Assembly: GCF_050003625.1 (NCBI RefSeq)
Contig: NC_134398.1
Coordinates: 199,820,583 to 199,884,582 of the forward strand
Length of the DNA stretch: 64,000 nucleotides
Reading direction: 5' to 3'
DNA from: Haematobia irritans
Taxonomy: Eukaryota > Arthropoda > Insecta > Diptera > Muscidae
The notes below the pieces were generated by a model. The model did no database searches, was not told the origin of the DNA, and worked only from the letters and a program-made list of their open reading frames with translations. Of this stretch, positions 36,170 to 46,975 are shown one piece after another; positions within the stretch are counted from its first letter, which is position 1, and every line of letters starts with the position of its first letter. The position numbers and the translations under genes are program-made.

Positions 36170-38625
36170 TTTTCTATGGAAAAATTGTCAAAATTTTATT
36201 TCTATAGAAAATATTTCAAAATTTATTTCTATAGAAAATTTTGTCAACATTTTTTTTCTATAAAAAATTTAGTCAACATTTTTTTTCTATAGAAAATTTC
36301 TTCAAAATTTTATTTTTATAGAAAATTTTGTCAAAATTTTATTTCTATGAAAAATTTTGTCATAATTTTATTTCTGTAGAAAATTTTTTCAAAATTTTAT
36401 TTCTATAAAAAATTTTGTCAAAATTTTATTTCTATAGAAAATTTTGTCAAAATTTTATTTCTATAGAAAATTTTGTCAAAATTTTATTCCTATAGAAAAT
36501 TTTGTCAAAATTTTATTTCTATAGAAAATTTTGTCAACATTTTATTGCTATAGAAAATTGTGTCAAAAATTTATTTCTTTAGCAAATTTTGTTAAAATTT
36601 TATTTCTATAGAAAATTTTGTCAAAATTTTATTTCTATAGACAATTTTATCAAAATTTTATTTCTATAGAAAATTGTGTCAAAATTTTATTTCTATAGAA
36701 AATTTTGTCAAAATTTTATTCCTATAGAAAATTTTGTCAAAATTTTATTTCTATAGAAAATTTTTCAAAATTTTATTTCTATAGAAAATTTTTCAAAATT
36801 TTATTTCTATAAAAAATTTTGTCAAAATTTTATTTCTATAGAAAATTTTGTTATAATTTTATTTCTATAGAAACTTTTGTTATAATTTTATTTCTATAAA
36901 GAATTTTCTCAAAATGTTATTTCTATAGAAAATTTTGTCAACATTTTATTGCTATAGAAAATTTTGTCAAAAATTTATTTCTTTAGCAAATTTTGTTAAA
37001 ATTTTATTTCTATAGAAAATTTTGTCAAAATTTTATTTCTATAGAAAATTTTGTTATAATTTTATTTCTATAGAAACTTTTGTTATAATTTTATTTCTAT
37101 AAAGAATTTTCTCAAAATGTTATTTCTATAGAAAGTTTTGTCATAATTTTATTTCTATAGAAAATTTTGTCATAATTTTATGTCTAAAGGAAATTTTGTC
37201 AAAATTTTATTTCTATAGAAAATTTTGTCAAAATTTTATTTCTATAGAAATTTTTGTCAAAATTTTATTTGTATAGAAAATTTTGTCAAAATTTTTTTCT
37301 ATAGAAAATTTTGTCATAATTTTATTTCTATAGAAAATTTTGTGAACATTTTATTTCTATAGCAAATTTTGTCAAAATGTTATTTTTTTAGCAAATTTTG
37401 TTAAAATTTTATTTCTACAGAAAATTTTGTTCAAATTTTATTTCTATAGGAAATTTTGTCAAAAACTTTATTTCTATAGAAAATTTTGTCAACATTTTAT
37501 TTCTTTAGCAAATTTTGTTAAAATTTTATTTCTATAGAAAATTTTGTCAAAATTTTATTTCTATAGAAAATGTTGTCAAAATTTTAGTTCTATAGAAAAT
37601 TTTGTCAAAATTTTATTTCTATAGGAAATTTTGTCAAAAATTTTTTTTCTATAGAAAATTTTGTCAATATTGTATTTCTATAGAAAATTTTGTCACAATT
37701 TTATTTCTATAGAAAATTTTGTCAAAATTCTATTTCTATAGAAAATTTTGTCAAAATTTTATTTCTATAGAAAATTTTGTCAAAATTTTATTTCTATAGA
37801 AAATGTTGTCAAAATTTTGTCCATATTTTATTTCTATAGAAAATTTTGTCAAAATTTTATTTCTATAGAAGAATTTGTCAAAATTTTATTTCCATAGAAT
37901 AATTGGCCAACATTTTATTTCTATAGAAAATTTGGTATAATTTTATTTCTATAGAAAATTTTGTCACAATTTTATTTCTATAGAAAATTTTGTCAACATT
38001 TTATGTCTATAGAAAATTTTGTCAAAATTTTATTTCTATAGAAAATTTTGTCATAATTTTATTTCTATAGAAAATTTTGTCATAATTTTATTTCTATAGA
38101 AAATTTTGTCAAAATTTTATTTCTATAGAAGAATTTGCCAAAATTTTATTTCTATAGAAAATTTTGTCCAAATTTTATTTCTATAGAAAATTTTGTCAAA
38201 ATCTTATTTCTATAGGAAATTTTGTCAAAATTTTATTTCTATAGAAAATTTTGTCAAAATTTTATTTCTATAGAATAATTTGCCAAAATTTTATTTCTAT
38301 AGAAAATTTTGTCATAATTTTATTTCTATAGAAAATTTTGTCATAATTTTATTTCTATAGAAAATTTTGTCCTAAATTTTATTTCTATAGAAAATTTTGT
38401 CAAAATTTTATTTCTATAGAAGAATTTGCCAAAATTTTATTTCTATAGAAGAATTTGCCAAAATTTTATTTCTATAGAAAGTTTCGTCAATATTTTATTT
38501 CTATAGAAAATTTTGTTAAAATTTTATTTCTATAGAACATTTTGTCAACATTTTATTTCTATAGAAAATTTTGTTAAAATTTAATTTCTATAGAAAATTT
38601 TGTCAAAATTTTATTTCTATAGAAA
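36170..38625 (+). repeat. 2.45-kb 29-bp array, near-consensus
   Basis: About 85 units, mostly exact TTTCTATAGAAA plus ATTTTGTCAAAATTTTA. Higher-order copies show unequal exchange: the marker TTTATTGCTATAGAAAATT with a following TTTAGCAAATTTTGTTAAAA occurs near 36541 and 36945 (404 bp, about 14 units), and GTTATAATTTTATTTCTATA near 36850 and 37053 (203 bp, 7 units). The variant ATAGAAGAATTTG(T/C)CAAAA is confined to the 3' third. Confidence 0.95.
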
Positions 38626-38755
38626 ACTGAAGTACCTCTTAGTTGGAAACGAATGTTTCGCAAAATCTACCGAAACATCAACAATTCTACCTATCTAACA
38701 AACGGTAAAAAATCTACAATTTTTGCTAGAATTCTACCGATTGTGGCAACCGTGC
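38626..38755 (+). repeat. Conserved array-flanking tail
   Basis: Directly after the array: AGTACCTCTTAGTTGG, GCAAAATCTACCGAAACATC, AATTCTACC, AAAAAATCTACAATTTTTGC, AGAATTCTACC and GTGGCAACCGTG. The same ordered words in reverse complement flank the array near 46.86-46.97 kb, and a partial version follows the array at 41.2 kb. This looks like the terminal part of a transposable element that carries the 29-bp array. Confidence 0.75.
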
Positions 38756-38837
38756 TCACATCACCCAAATTATGCGTCCTAAGGCGGAGAGGGGCGTTAT
38801 TAATACTTCGAATAACCGATTTATCGTTTGGTCCGCC

Positions 38838-39090
38838 CATCGTATAAGTAATATTAATTAATTTATATCAATTATACACCTAGGGTGACGAAACCTAAGT
38901 CCATATTGTAGCCTTAAAAAAAAAATAATAATAAAATATATATGTGAATATGTTTTATTTCAACTTGAATGGCCAAATTCGGAATAACCCAAAATTTTTC
39001 GTTTGGCCCGAAATTTTTCATCTGGCCCACTCAACACATAAGTAATATTAATTAATTTATATCAATTATACATTTATATCAATTATACAA
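38838..39090 (+). repeat. ~230-bp satellite, cluster 3
   Basis: Two diverged units: GTATAAGTAATATTAATTAA followed by TTATATCAATTATACACC at 38842, and ACATAAGTAATATTAATTAA followed by TTATATCAATTATACATT near 39050. TTTGGTCCGCCCATC and CTGGCCCACTCAAC precede the cores, like GGCCCAATTATC before the core at 29808. Confidence 0.8.
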
Positions 39091-39099
39091 ACTCTTAAA

Positions 39100-40510
39100 T
39101 CCATATCACAGCTTTAAAATGTTATAAAGAATAAAAGTGATAATGTTTAAGTCATTTTATTGAAAACTTATTTTTTATAATATTTAAAAATTTATGGTAG
39201 CGACTTTATTAGCTCATAATTCTTTTCTTGCTTATTATATAACCATAATGTTTAAAAACTTTTTTTATTTATCTATACACAGTCAAAACTTCTATTAAAC
39301 CACTGTTATCTGGCCGTAGCTTCATGCCATATGAACAATAAGAAAATCCCAAAATTTTCTTAAATAAAACAGCTGCATTTTTAGCGATGCAATGATGCCA
39401 CGTCTTTGTAACACTCACAGATAATCGCTATAAATGCGTGCTGTTTAACACACTGCTGTTGTTGCTCTATGGCTAATGGTGGAATGCATATCAGGCAACT
39501 AAAATCAGTGGCTGGTGGTCTGCTCTGTTGTTAACTTCACAGCACAAAAATCCATTGTTCATCTGATGATGTTGCTTTCATAGGGTTTTCTTTATTGTAT
39601 TTTACTTAAAGTAAGCATATAAAGTAATGTTTATTGAGATTTTATGAGATTCTTTTAATTATATAATAAAAAGAAAATATTGTAAATAGTAATGCAATGC
39701 AGGAATGAAAAACAGAATGTTAAATAAATATTTTAAATATCAGAAAAAAATTGTGTTTAATTTATGCAAAAAGAGATCTATAGGAAATCTGAAATTATTT
39801 GACAAAATTATTATTATTATTATTATTACAAAAATACTTCAAACACAATGTTTTTAGGATTTTTTAGAACAAATACCTCTACGCTTTGAAGCGTACCGAA
39901 TATAGAGCAAATTTTGGATCATCTCTAATGAATTTTACATGAGTTTATCATCGAATGAAAGTACTTCGTAATCGGATCGTATGCATTGCTGAAGAAGTTA
40001 ATTTGATTGTGGAAATGTAAAAAATAAAACAATTTTTTTTTTCACCAATTTTACACTTAAAATTAAGTTTCCTTGGATCCATAGATGTTGAACTCCCCTT
40101 AAGGATTTTGGTCTTGATTGCGAGCCAAAGATGCTGCTTCTTAAAAATAAAGACATTTTAGGGATCTGGTATCAATAAAATTAAAATTAGAATACAGATC
40201 TGGTTTATCATTTATCGAATAAAATTCAATTATAACATATAACTTAAAGTAAAAAATGTTTTCTTAATTCCAAAAAGAAAAAAAACCAAAGATGCAAAAT
40301 CTTCAAAATAAGTCTTAGCCGTTAACAAAATATTTTATACCTTTAATTAACTGATGCAGTATCCCAGTTAATTTACAAATTATTTCGTTAAATTAAATTT
40401 TTTCTTTACGTTATAAAAAAAATTTTCTTAGTCCAAAGACATATGATTTTGACAAAAGCGCACAAATTTCAAAGAATTTGTATTGTTCAAACATATTATG
40501 TTTCATCTTA
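39100..40510. other. Unique AT-rich segment, no gene recognised
   Basis: Contains an (ATT)n tract near 39810-39830 and CTGTTGTTGCTC-type noncoding words. No open frame of note, no RNA gene seen. Confidence 0.5.
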
Positions 40511-40513
40511 GGG

Positions 40514-40646
40514 CATACACTGGTAGGAAAAAATTTTAATGAAATTTTACTTGTGTATATATATTTGTAAGGCGCCAATTGGTTACTTCTATTCTTTTAC
40601 TTGCAGCATACTCTCTAAGTCTCTCTTTCTAAACACATATATGTTT
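40514..40646 (+). mobile_element. 5' fragment of a dispersed element, broken by an array
   Basis: CATACACTGGTAGGAAAAAA through CTAAACACATATATGTTT matches the start of the fuller copy at 41358 over about 130 bp with few differences. It stops exactly at ATGTTT, where the 29-bp array begins. Confidence 0.8.
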
Positions 40647-41215
40647 TGTCAAAATTTTGTCAAAATTTTATTTCTATAGAAAATTTTGTCAAAATTTTAC
40701 TTCTATAGAAAATTTTTTAAAAATTTTATTTCTATAGAAAATTTTGTCAAAATTTTATTTCTATGGAAAATTTTGTCAAAATTTTACTTCTATAGAAAAT
40801 TTTTTAAAAATTTTATTTCTATAGAAAATTTTGTCAAAATTTTATTTCTATAAAAAATTTTGTCAAAATTCTATTTCCAAAGAAAAATTTGTCAAAATTT
40901 TATTTCCAAAGGAAATTTTGTCAAAATTTTATTTCTAAAGAAAATTTTGTCAAAATTTTATTTTTGTAGAAAATTTTGTCAAAATTTTATTTCTATAGAA
41001 AATTTTGGCAAAATTTTATTTCTATTGGTTATTTCAGTGTAAAATTTAATATTTTTTTTTAATGGAAATTTTTGTCTATTGTTTTTTTTTCCTATGGAAA
41101 ATTTTGTCAAAATTTTATTTCTATAGAAAATTTTGTCCGAATTTTATTTCTAAGAAAATTTTGTCCGAATTTTATTTCTAAGAAAATTTTGTCAAAATTG
41201 TATTTCTATGTAAAA
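40647..41215 (+). repeat. 29-bp array, ~19 units
   Basis: Plus-orientation near-consensus units with a few degenerate ones; some have CTAAAG or CTATTG instead of CTATAG, which removes the in-frame stop and leaves a 60-codon open frame at 40860-41042 that is not a gene. Confidence 0.93.
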
Positions 41216-41224
41216 ATGTATGTT

Positions 41225-41357
41225 CCTCTTAGTTAGCAAAATCTACCAAAGCACAGCATTAATGGTTTTCGGAAAAACTGAGTTTGGACGACCATCAGGA
41301 AATTTGTTTGGAACACTAGGATTGGATTAAATACAAACCTCATATACCGACATAACG
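41225..41357 (+). repeat. Array-flanking segment, copy 1 of a duplicated block
   Basis: CCTCTTAGTTAGCAAAATCT, ACAGCATTAATGG, GAGTTTGGACGACCATCAGG, AATACAAACCTCATAT and ACCGACATAACG. The same words recur in order at 45160-45317. The first part is the array tail described at 38626. Confidence 0.82.
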
Positions 41358-41722
41358 CATACACTGGTGGGAAAAAAATTTAAAGAAATTTTACTTGTGT
41401 ATATATATTTGTAAGGCGCCAAATGGTTACTTCTATTTTTACTTGCAGCATACTCTCTAAGTCTCTCTTTCTAAACACATATATGTTTATAGGATATTTC
41501 TAAATTAATATATGTTTGCATCCAAGCATATTATATTTACAAACATTTTATGTCCCAAACATAATATGTTCTAACATATTAACATATATGTCCCAAAAAA
41601 TGTGATGTTAGTTTATGAACATTATATGCTTGCACTTAAAAATATTGTGTTTAAAATTTGATTTACAAACATATAATTTTTACACCCAAACATATGAAAA
41701 ACAGTCTTTTTCGTCCGTGCAG
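41358..41722 (+). mobile_element. Dispersed AAACATAT-rich element, fullest copy
   Basis: Starts CATACACTGGTGGGAAAAAA and ends AACAGTCTTTTTCGTCCGTG CAG, with AAGGCGCCAAATGGTTACTT near the start and many CATATATGTTTA / CCAAACATAATATG words inside. The ends (CACTGGTGGGAAAAA and, reversed, CTGCACGGACGAAAAA) are loosely inverted. No coding potential. Partial copies lie at 40514 and 44896. Confidence 0.75.
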
Positions 41723-43354
41723 CCTTCTACACTTTTGTTGATTGTAGTAAATTAAAAAAAATGTTGAACAATATTTCGTTTAGTGTATGAATATTTTCCC
41801 TCTAAATTTATATAAATCTCCATCTAAAAACTCTTTTTACGTTTTATTATCTTCATGTTTATGTTTTTAGTTGATAAAACCTTCTACCAATACCCTTTCA
41901 TTTCCCCATATCAATGTTTTACAGGTCATTTAAATTTCACCCCCTCCACCGACAAAAAAGGATATTTAATCATAAATTATGCTCAAACTTCCTTTAGATT
42001 TTTACTCTTGCCATGTATGGCTAAGTATTTAAATCTCCTTGCACGAAAAAATATCATATGTATTTAACAAATATAAAATGATAATGATGATAAAACCTCG
42101 CCAACAGGATATGAGCTTATGGAACATAAAGATATCTCACGACAAGACAACTGAAACACCACCACCTTATAACCACACTAAATTTATTTATGTGACCAAC
42201 ACTCATCAACACACTCTCACCCACTCTAGGGCAAATATAAAATTTCACTGGAGAAGCAATATTAGGGAGTGTATTTATATGTATGAAGCGGTTTCAATAT
42301 TAAGCAAACATTAACTTAATCCTTTTGCCATGCACATCCATACATATACATATATGGATACAAACAAACACAATGAGAAAAATTTCTCCACTCATAGATA
42401 TTTACATTAGCAAAAGGCATTCACTTACAGCCAACAACAACGTATTTCATATTAACATGAGAGAGCACCCATGTGGGTGGTTTTTGAAGAGAAAACTGAA
42501 ATATGAGTGTAAGCATGTGCATGAGAGTAGGTGGTGAGTGTGTTTATCTTGCCATTTAGCTTTACATATGAGTGAATAAGTGTTGATATAGAAAATATCC
42601 TTTTTTCGCAGAAAAAAAATAAATATTTTTATCAAATATTTGAGATCTTTTATAGCCCTCCAAGCGATATGAAGCAAGACCACATGTTTAAACATTTATC
42701 TTCATATATATACCAACTATGTGGCAGAGGAAGTGTGTGATGTTAAAGATAGTGCTGACTGAATTTCCAAGGCTAGAAAATTTGGCAATGCCTTGGCCGT
42801 CTGGATTGTGGAATATTTCCTTTTAGAACAGTGAATTGGAGGTGATATAAAAAAGCAAATCGTAAAAAAATAAAAAAAAAAGTTTTGAAACAAATCTTCT
42901 ATTTTCGATTGTTTTTTTTTTGCTTTGTAGTCAAGATACAAAAACTTGAAGATGATTTTATTAATTTCGAAGAATTTTTCAAAATTATTAAAATTGACCT
43001 TAATCAAACAAATTTTCTTTCATATAAAGATAGCCAATTTTAAGTCGAATCACTTAACTATCAGGACAAAAATCTGTATTGAAAAAGTGTATCGACTTCG
43101 GGACAAGGAAAAATAAACTTTATATTAGAGAAATGTGTCTTTTATGCTAAACCTAATTCGCATTTGGATTTTAAAGATTTGAAATCTTTGACCTCACTAC
43201 AATATTTTTTTCAGTGCAGAGTGATATTATACTGAAAAAGCCAAGGAGTTGCTTCGCATGCACGAAAGTGGTTTTCTCCAATGAAAAGTTATTCCGACTT
43301 GAGCATTTTGGGAACAAACAAAATTATCAGTTTTACTTGACACAGATGTAAGTT
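41723..43354. other. Unique segment, no gene recognised
   Basis: Several 60-96-codon open frames occur on both strands (41855-42695, 42717-43007), but they overlap one another, have H/K/N-rich composition and no recognisable domain. I do not call any as a gene. Confidence 0.5.
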
Positions 43355-44530
43355 GATGTCAAGAAATTTTGTCAAAATTTTATTTCTATAGAACAACATT
43401 TTATTTCTATAGAACATTTTGTCAACATTTTATTTCTATAGACAATTTTGTCAAAATTTTATTTCAATCGAAAATTTTGTCAAAATTTTATTTCTGTGGA
43501 AAATTTTGTCAATTTTTTTTTCTATGGAAAATTTTGTCAATTTTTTTCTATGGAAACTTTTGTTAAAATTTTATTTCTATGGAAAATTGTGTCAAAATTT
43601 TATTTCTACAGAAAATTTTGTTAAAATTATATTCCTATAGAAAATTTTGTCAAAATTTTATTTCTATGGAAAATTTTGTTAAAATTTTATTTATGTGGAA
43701 AATTTTGTCAAAATTTTATTTCTATAGAAATTTTTGTCAACATTTTATTTCTATACAAAATTTTGTCAAAATTTTATTTCTATAGAAAATTTTGTCAAAA
43801 TTTGATTTCTATAGAAAATTTTGTTAAAATTTTATTTCTATAGAAAATTTTGTTAAAATGTTATTTCTATAGAAAATTTTGTCAAAATTTTATTTCTATA
43901 GAAAATTTTGTCAAAATTTTATTTCTATAGAAAACTTTGTCAAAATTTTATTTCTATAGAAAATTTTGTCAAAATTTTATTTCTATAGAAAATTTTTTCA
44001 AAATGTTATTTCTATAGAAAACTTTGTCAAAATTTTATTTCTAAAGAAAATTATTTCAACATTTTATTTATGTAGAAAATTTTGTCAAAATTTTATTTCT
44101 ATAGAAAATGTTGTCAAAATTTTATTTCAATGGAAAATTTTGTCTTTTTTTTCTATAGCAAATTTTGTATAGAAAATTTTGTAAAAAATTTATTTCTGTA
44201 GAAAATTTTGTTTTTTTTTCTATGGAAAATTTTGTCAAATTTTATTTGAATGAAAAGTTTTGTCAATTTTTTTTTCTATAGAAAATTTTGTCAAAATTTT
44301 ATTTCTATAGAAATTTTTGTCAAAATTTTATTTCTATAGAAAATTTTGTCAAAATTTTATTTCTATAGAAAATTTTGTAAAAATTGTATTTCAATGAAAA
44401 ATTTTGTCAAAGGTTTATTTCAATGGAAATTTTTGTCTATTGTTTTTTTTCTATGGAAAATTTTGTCAAAATTTTATTTCTATAGAAAATTTTGTCCAAA
44501 TTTTATTACTATATAAAACTTTGTCAACAT
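43355..44530 (+). repeat. 29-bp array, ~40 units
   Basis: Near-consensus in the centre; TTTCTATGGAAAATTTTGTC variants and T-rich degenerate units at both ends. The 60-73-codon open frames here are periodic F/Y/K/I-rich peptides repeating every 29 residues (3 units x 29 bp = 87 bp) and are artefacts of the repeat. Confidence 0.94.
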
Positions 44531-44727
44531 TATGAAAATAAACAGGTAATATAGGTGCTAACAACATAGGTTTTCGACCTGAATGCTCAAAATTTTGTTT
44601 CTGCCCAATTGTATATTCCCCGACATCTTTCTCACTTCCACGAGATTTTTTAGTTCTTAGCACCTTTTTCTGTAATACAAACATTGTAGAAGAAATTATT
44701 CAATTTTATGATTTTTTTTATTTTAAT

Positions 44728-44815
44728 TTTACCTTTTGCCGGACGGGGATTCGAACAGCGGGCCACACAGTTTGTAAGGATCAAAGAATTAGCTGATCAA
44801 TTGCCCAAGGAAAAA
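44728..44815 (-). mobile_element. Possible second tRNA-derived SINE fragment
   Basis: On the minus strand: CTTGGGCAATTGATCAGC, a GGATCCTTACAAACTG-like middle, then GCCCGCTGTTCGAATCCCCG and TCCGGCAAAAGG. TGTTCGAATCC matches the pol III B box GGTTCGANTCC at 10 of 11 positions. The 5' half does not fold into a standard tRNA by eye, so this is a tRNA-like head of a retroposon and not a tRNA gene. Single copy here, so the assignment is tentative. Confidence 0.4.
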
Positions 44816-44895
44816 TAAAATGTTAATTTTGTAATAACAAGCAACAACCACCAACTTAATTCAATATCGCTTTCTGTTAAATAGCGCTCCAAGCT

Positions 44896-45148
44896 ACTAA
44901 ACACATTTATGTTTATAGGCTATTTCTAAATTAATATATGTTTGCATCCAAGCATATTATATTTACAAACATTTTATGTCCCAAACATAATATGTTCTAA
45001 CATATTAACATATATGTCCCAAACATGTTATGCTAGTTTATGAACATTATATGCTTGCACTCAAAAATATTGTGTTTAAAAATTTGTGTTCCAAACATAT
45101 AATGTTTATAGCCAAACATATGAAAAACAGTCTTTTTCATCCGTGTAG
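44896..45148 (+). mobile_element. Dispersed AAACATAT-rich element, 3' part
   Basis: From AAACACATTTATGTTTATAG to CTTTTTCATCCGTGTAG it matches 41472-41722 in order with a few percent difference. The 5' third is absent, replaced by unrelated sequence ending TAGCGCTCCAAGCTA. Confidence 0.82.
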
Positions 45149-45159
45149 AGATATATTTT

Positions 45160-45317
45160 GCAAAATCTACCAAAACATCAAGTTGGTGTACAGCATTAAG
45201 GTTTCCGGAAAAAGTGAGTTTGGACGACCATCAGGAAATTCATTTGGAGCACTAGGATTGCCCAATCCGCTAAATTAAATACAAACCTCATATTGGAAGA
45301 TATATACCGACATAACG
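45160..45317 (+). repeat. Array-flanking segment, copy 2 of a duplicated block
   Basis: GCAAAATCTACCAAAACATC, ACAGCATTAAGG, GAGTTTGGACGACCATCAGG, GGAGCACTAGGATTG, AATACAAACCTCATATTGG, ACCGACATAACG: same order as 41236-41357, with two short insertions. No array is adjacent on its left here; instead the AAACATAT-rich element abuts. Confidence 0.82.
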
Positions 45318-45625
45318 TACCAAATTTCAAACTGATTGAATGAAATTTGCCCTTCCAGTAGGCTCCAGATTTCAAATTATGGGAATCGATTTATATGGGT
45401 CCTTATCCTAAAAGTGGTCCGATATGGCCTATTTGCAATACCATTACAATACAACTAGTGTCATGTTTCAAGCCAACAGTTTATACCGTTCGGAAGTTAT
45501 CCTAATTTCAATAGACGGATGGACGAACGGACATCGCTAGAACGACTCAAAATTTCAGAGGCCAAAATTTCGATTGGAATTGTTAAGTTTGTATACCCCT
45601 CATCATATCGTGAAGGGTCTCGAAA
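45318..45625 (+). mobile_element. 5'-truncated copy of the copy-D element family
   Basis: GTACCAAATTTCAAACTGAT, GGCTCCAGATTTCAAATTAT, ATATGGGTCCTTATCCTAAA, GTTCGGAAGTTATCC, then AGACGGATGGACGAACGGAC and CTAGAACGACTCAAAATTTC, ending ACCCCTCATCATATCGTG AAGGGT. This parallels 12600-12965. The 5' part, with the 153-bp modules, is lacking. Confidence 0.82.
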
Positions 45626-46840
45626 TGAGTTTAAGTTTCATTTGTAATACGAAAAAAAAAAAATGTTCGACAACCCAACATTTATAGCCTAAAAATCCCA
45701 GATTAGGTAAGGTCGCCACCTTGTATTACAGCCAATCAATTGTTAATGAATTTCTCTCTTACCAATCTTATGTTAACCACTGTTAACTGTTTTACTACAT
45801 TACGGACCATGGAATACCAAATATTTGCCATTATTTTCGTGTACTCATCGTTACTAACACCATTACGCCATCATTTGGTCATATCATAGTGATTTTCATA
45901 TACCACACTCATTCTCATTGTCAACATCATCATCGTCATCGTCATCGGAGAAGTCATAAAAGTGGTAGAGGATATTGAGAACCAAAAAAAGAGAGGAAAG
46001 ACAACAAGTTAAGTGACACAAGTAAAGATATACCCCACTATGTGGTGGCCACATATCCTGGATGCTGTCGCCACCACATACACTCACTAATGCGTATGCA
46101 CACACACAGGGATAAGGAATCAGCAGCATAGTCGTCATCATCATCCTCATCAACAAATAGCTTTCATGAAGCTCCACAAGTTATGAACTTCTTCTTTGCC
46201 ATTACTCTGCCAGTTCGTATTCCTCCCATAATACATAGAAATGTGGGACACTGGATATCCATGAATGTGCGTAAGTTTGAGTATTTACGGGTAATATAAA
46301 CCATTGGATAAATTTTCTTATCTCTGGCGACCAGACGATATTATAATGCAATTTTATGTTGTTAAAATACATATTTTATATTTTTTCCGTTTTTTTTTTA
46401 AGAAAGAACCCGAACCCAGTACTCAGCTAATAACACCACCCACTCTTGTCTATTTCCCCCCTCCCACAAAAATAGAGGTATAAAAATGCTACAAAATTTA
46501 TGTGCACTAGAGAATGACCAGAAAGAATACAAAAAAAAAGAATCGGAAAGGAAATTCGCATTGAGGTGGCGGAAGAATGTATCACAGCGGTAGTGACAGA
46601 AATTTATGTTATCAAAGATAACTCCAGAAATAAGGATGGGATTGGGGGAATTGAGATGTGACAGTAGCAATAGTAGTAGTGGTGGGGGTAGTGGATTATC
46701 CTTTCATTTTTGTCATTTTCAACCAGGTGTGAGTTGCCCGATAACACCCATTGCTATAAAGATATTACGAGGATTTTTGTCCTGTGACTACAGAAATCTA
46801 TTTAGGACTAAATGTCAACAAATAAAATATTATATGAAAG
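45626..46840. other. Unique segment, no gene recognised
   Basis: Contains a CATCATCATCGTCATCGTCA tract near 45925 and further TCATCATCATCC near 46138, giving acidic or serine-rich open frames on both strands that I do not regard as genes. Confidence 0.5.
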
Positions 46841-46849
46841 GTTTGCATG

Positions 46850-46975
46850 TAGCTGGTAGAATTCTACCAAACATGGTAGATTTTTTACTGTTTGGTAGAT
46901 TCTTGATGATTTGGTAGACTTTGCAGAATATTCCTCCCCAACTAAGAGGTACTCACAAATTGCCTCTAGAAATAC
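46850..46975 (-). repeat. Conserved array-flanking tail, minus orientation
   Basis: Reverse complement of the tail at 38626: on the minus strand GAGTACCTCTTAGTTGGGGA, GCAAAGTCTACCAAATCATC, AAAAAATCTACCATGTTTGG and AGAATTCTACCAGCT follow the array outward. The array at 46976 is also minus, so tail and array keep the same relative polarity as at 38.6 kb. Confidence 0.75.

Noticed and set aside
45896..46177. 93-codon minus frame with an acidic tract
   Set aside because: The aspartate run comes from a TCATCG microsatellite, and the rest has no recognisable motif.
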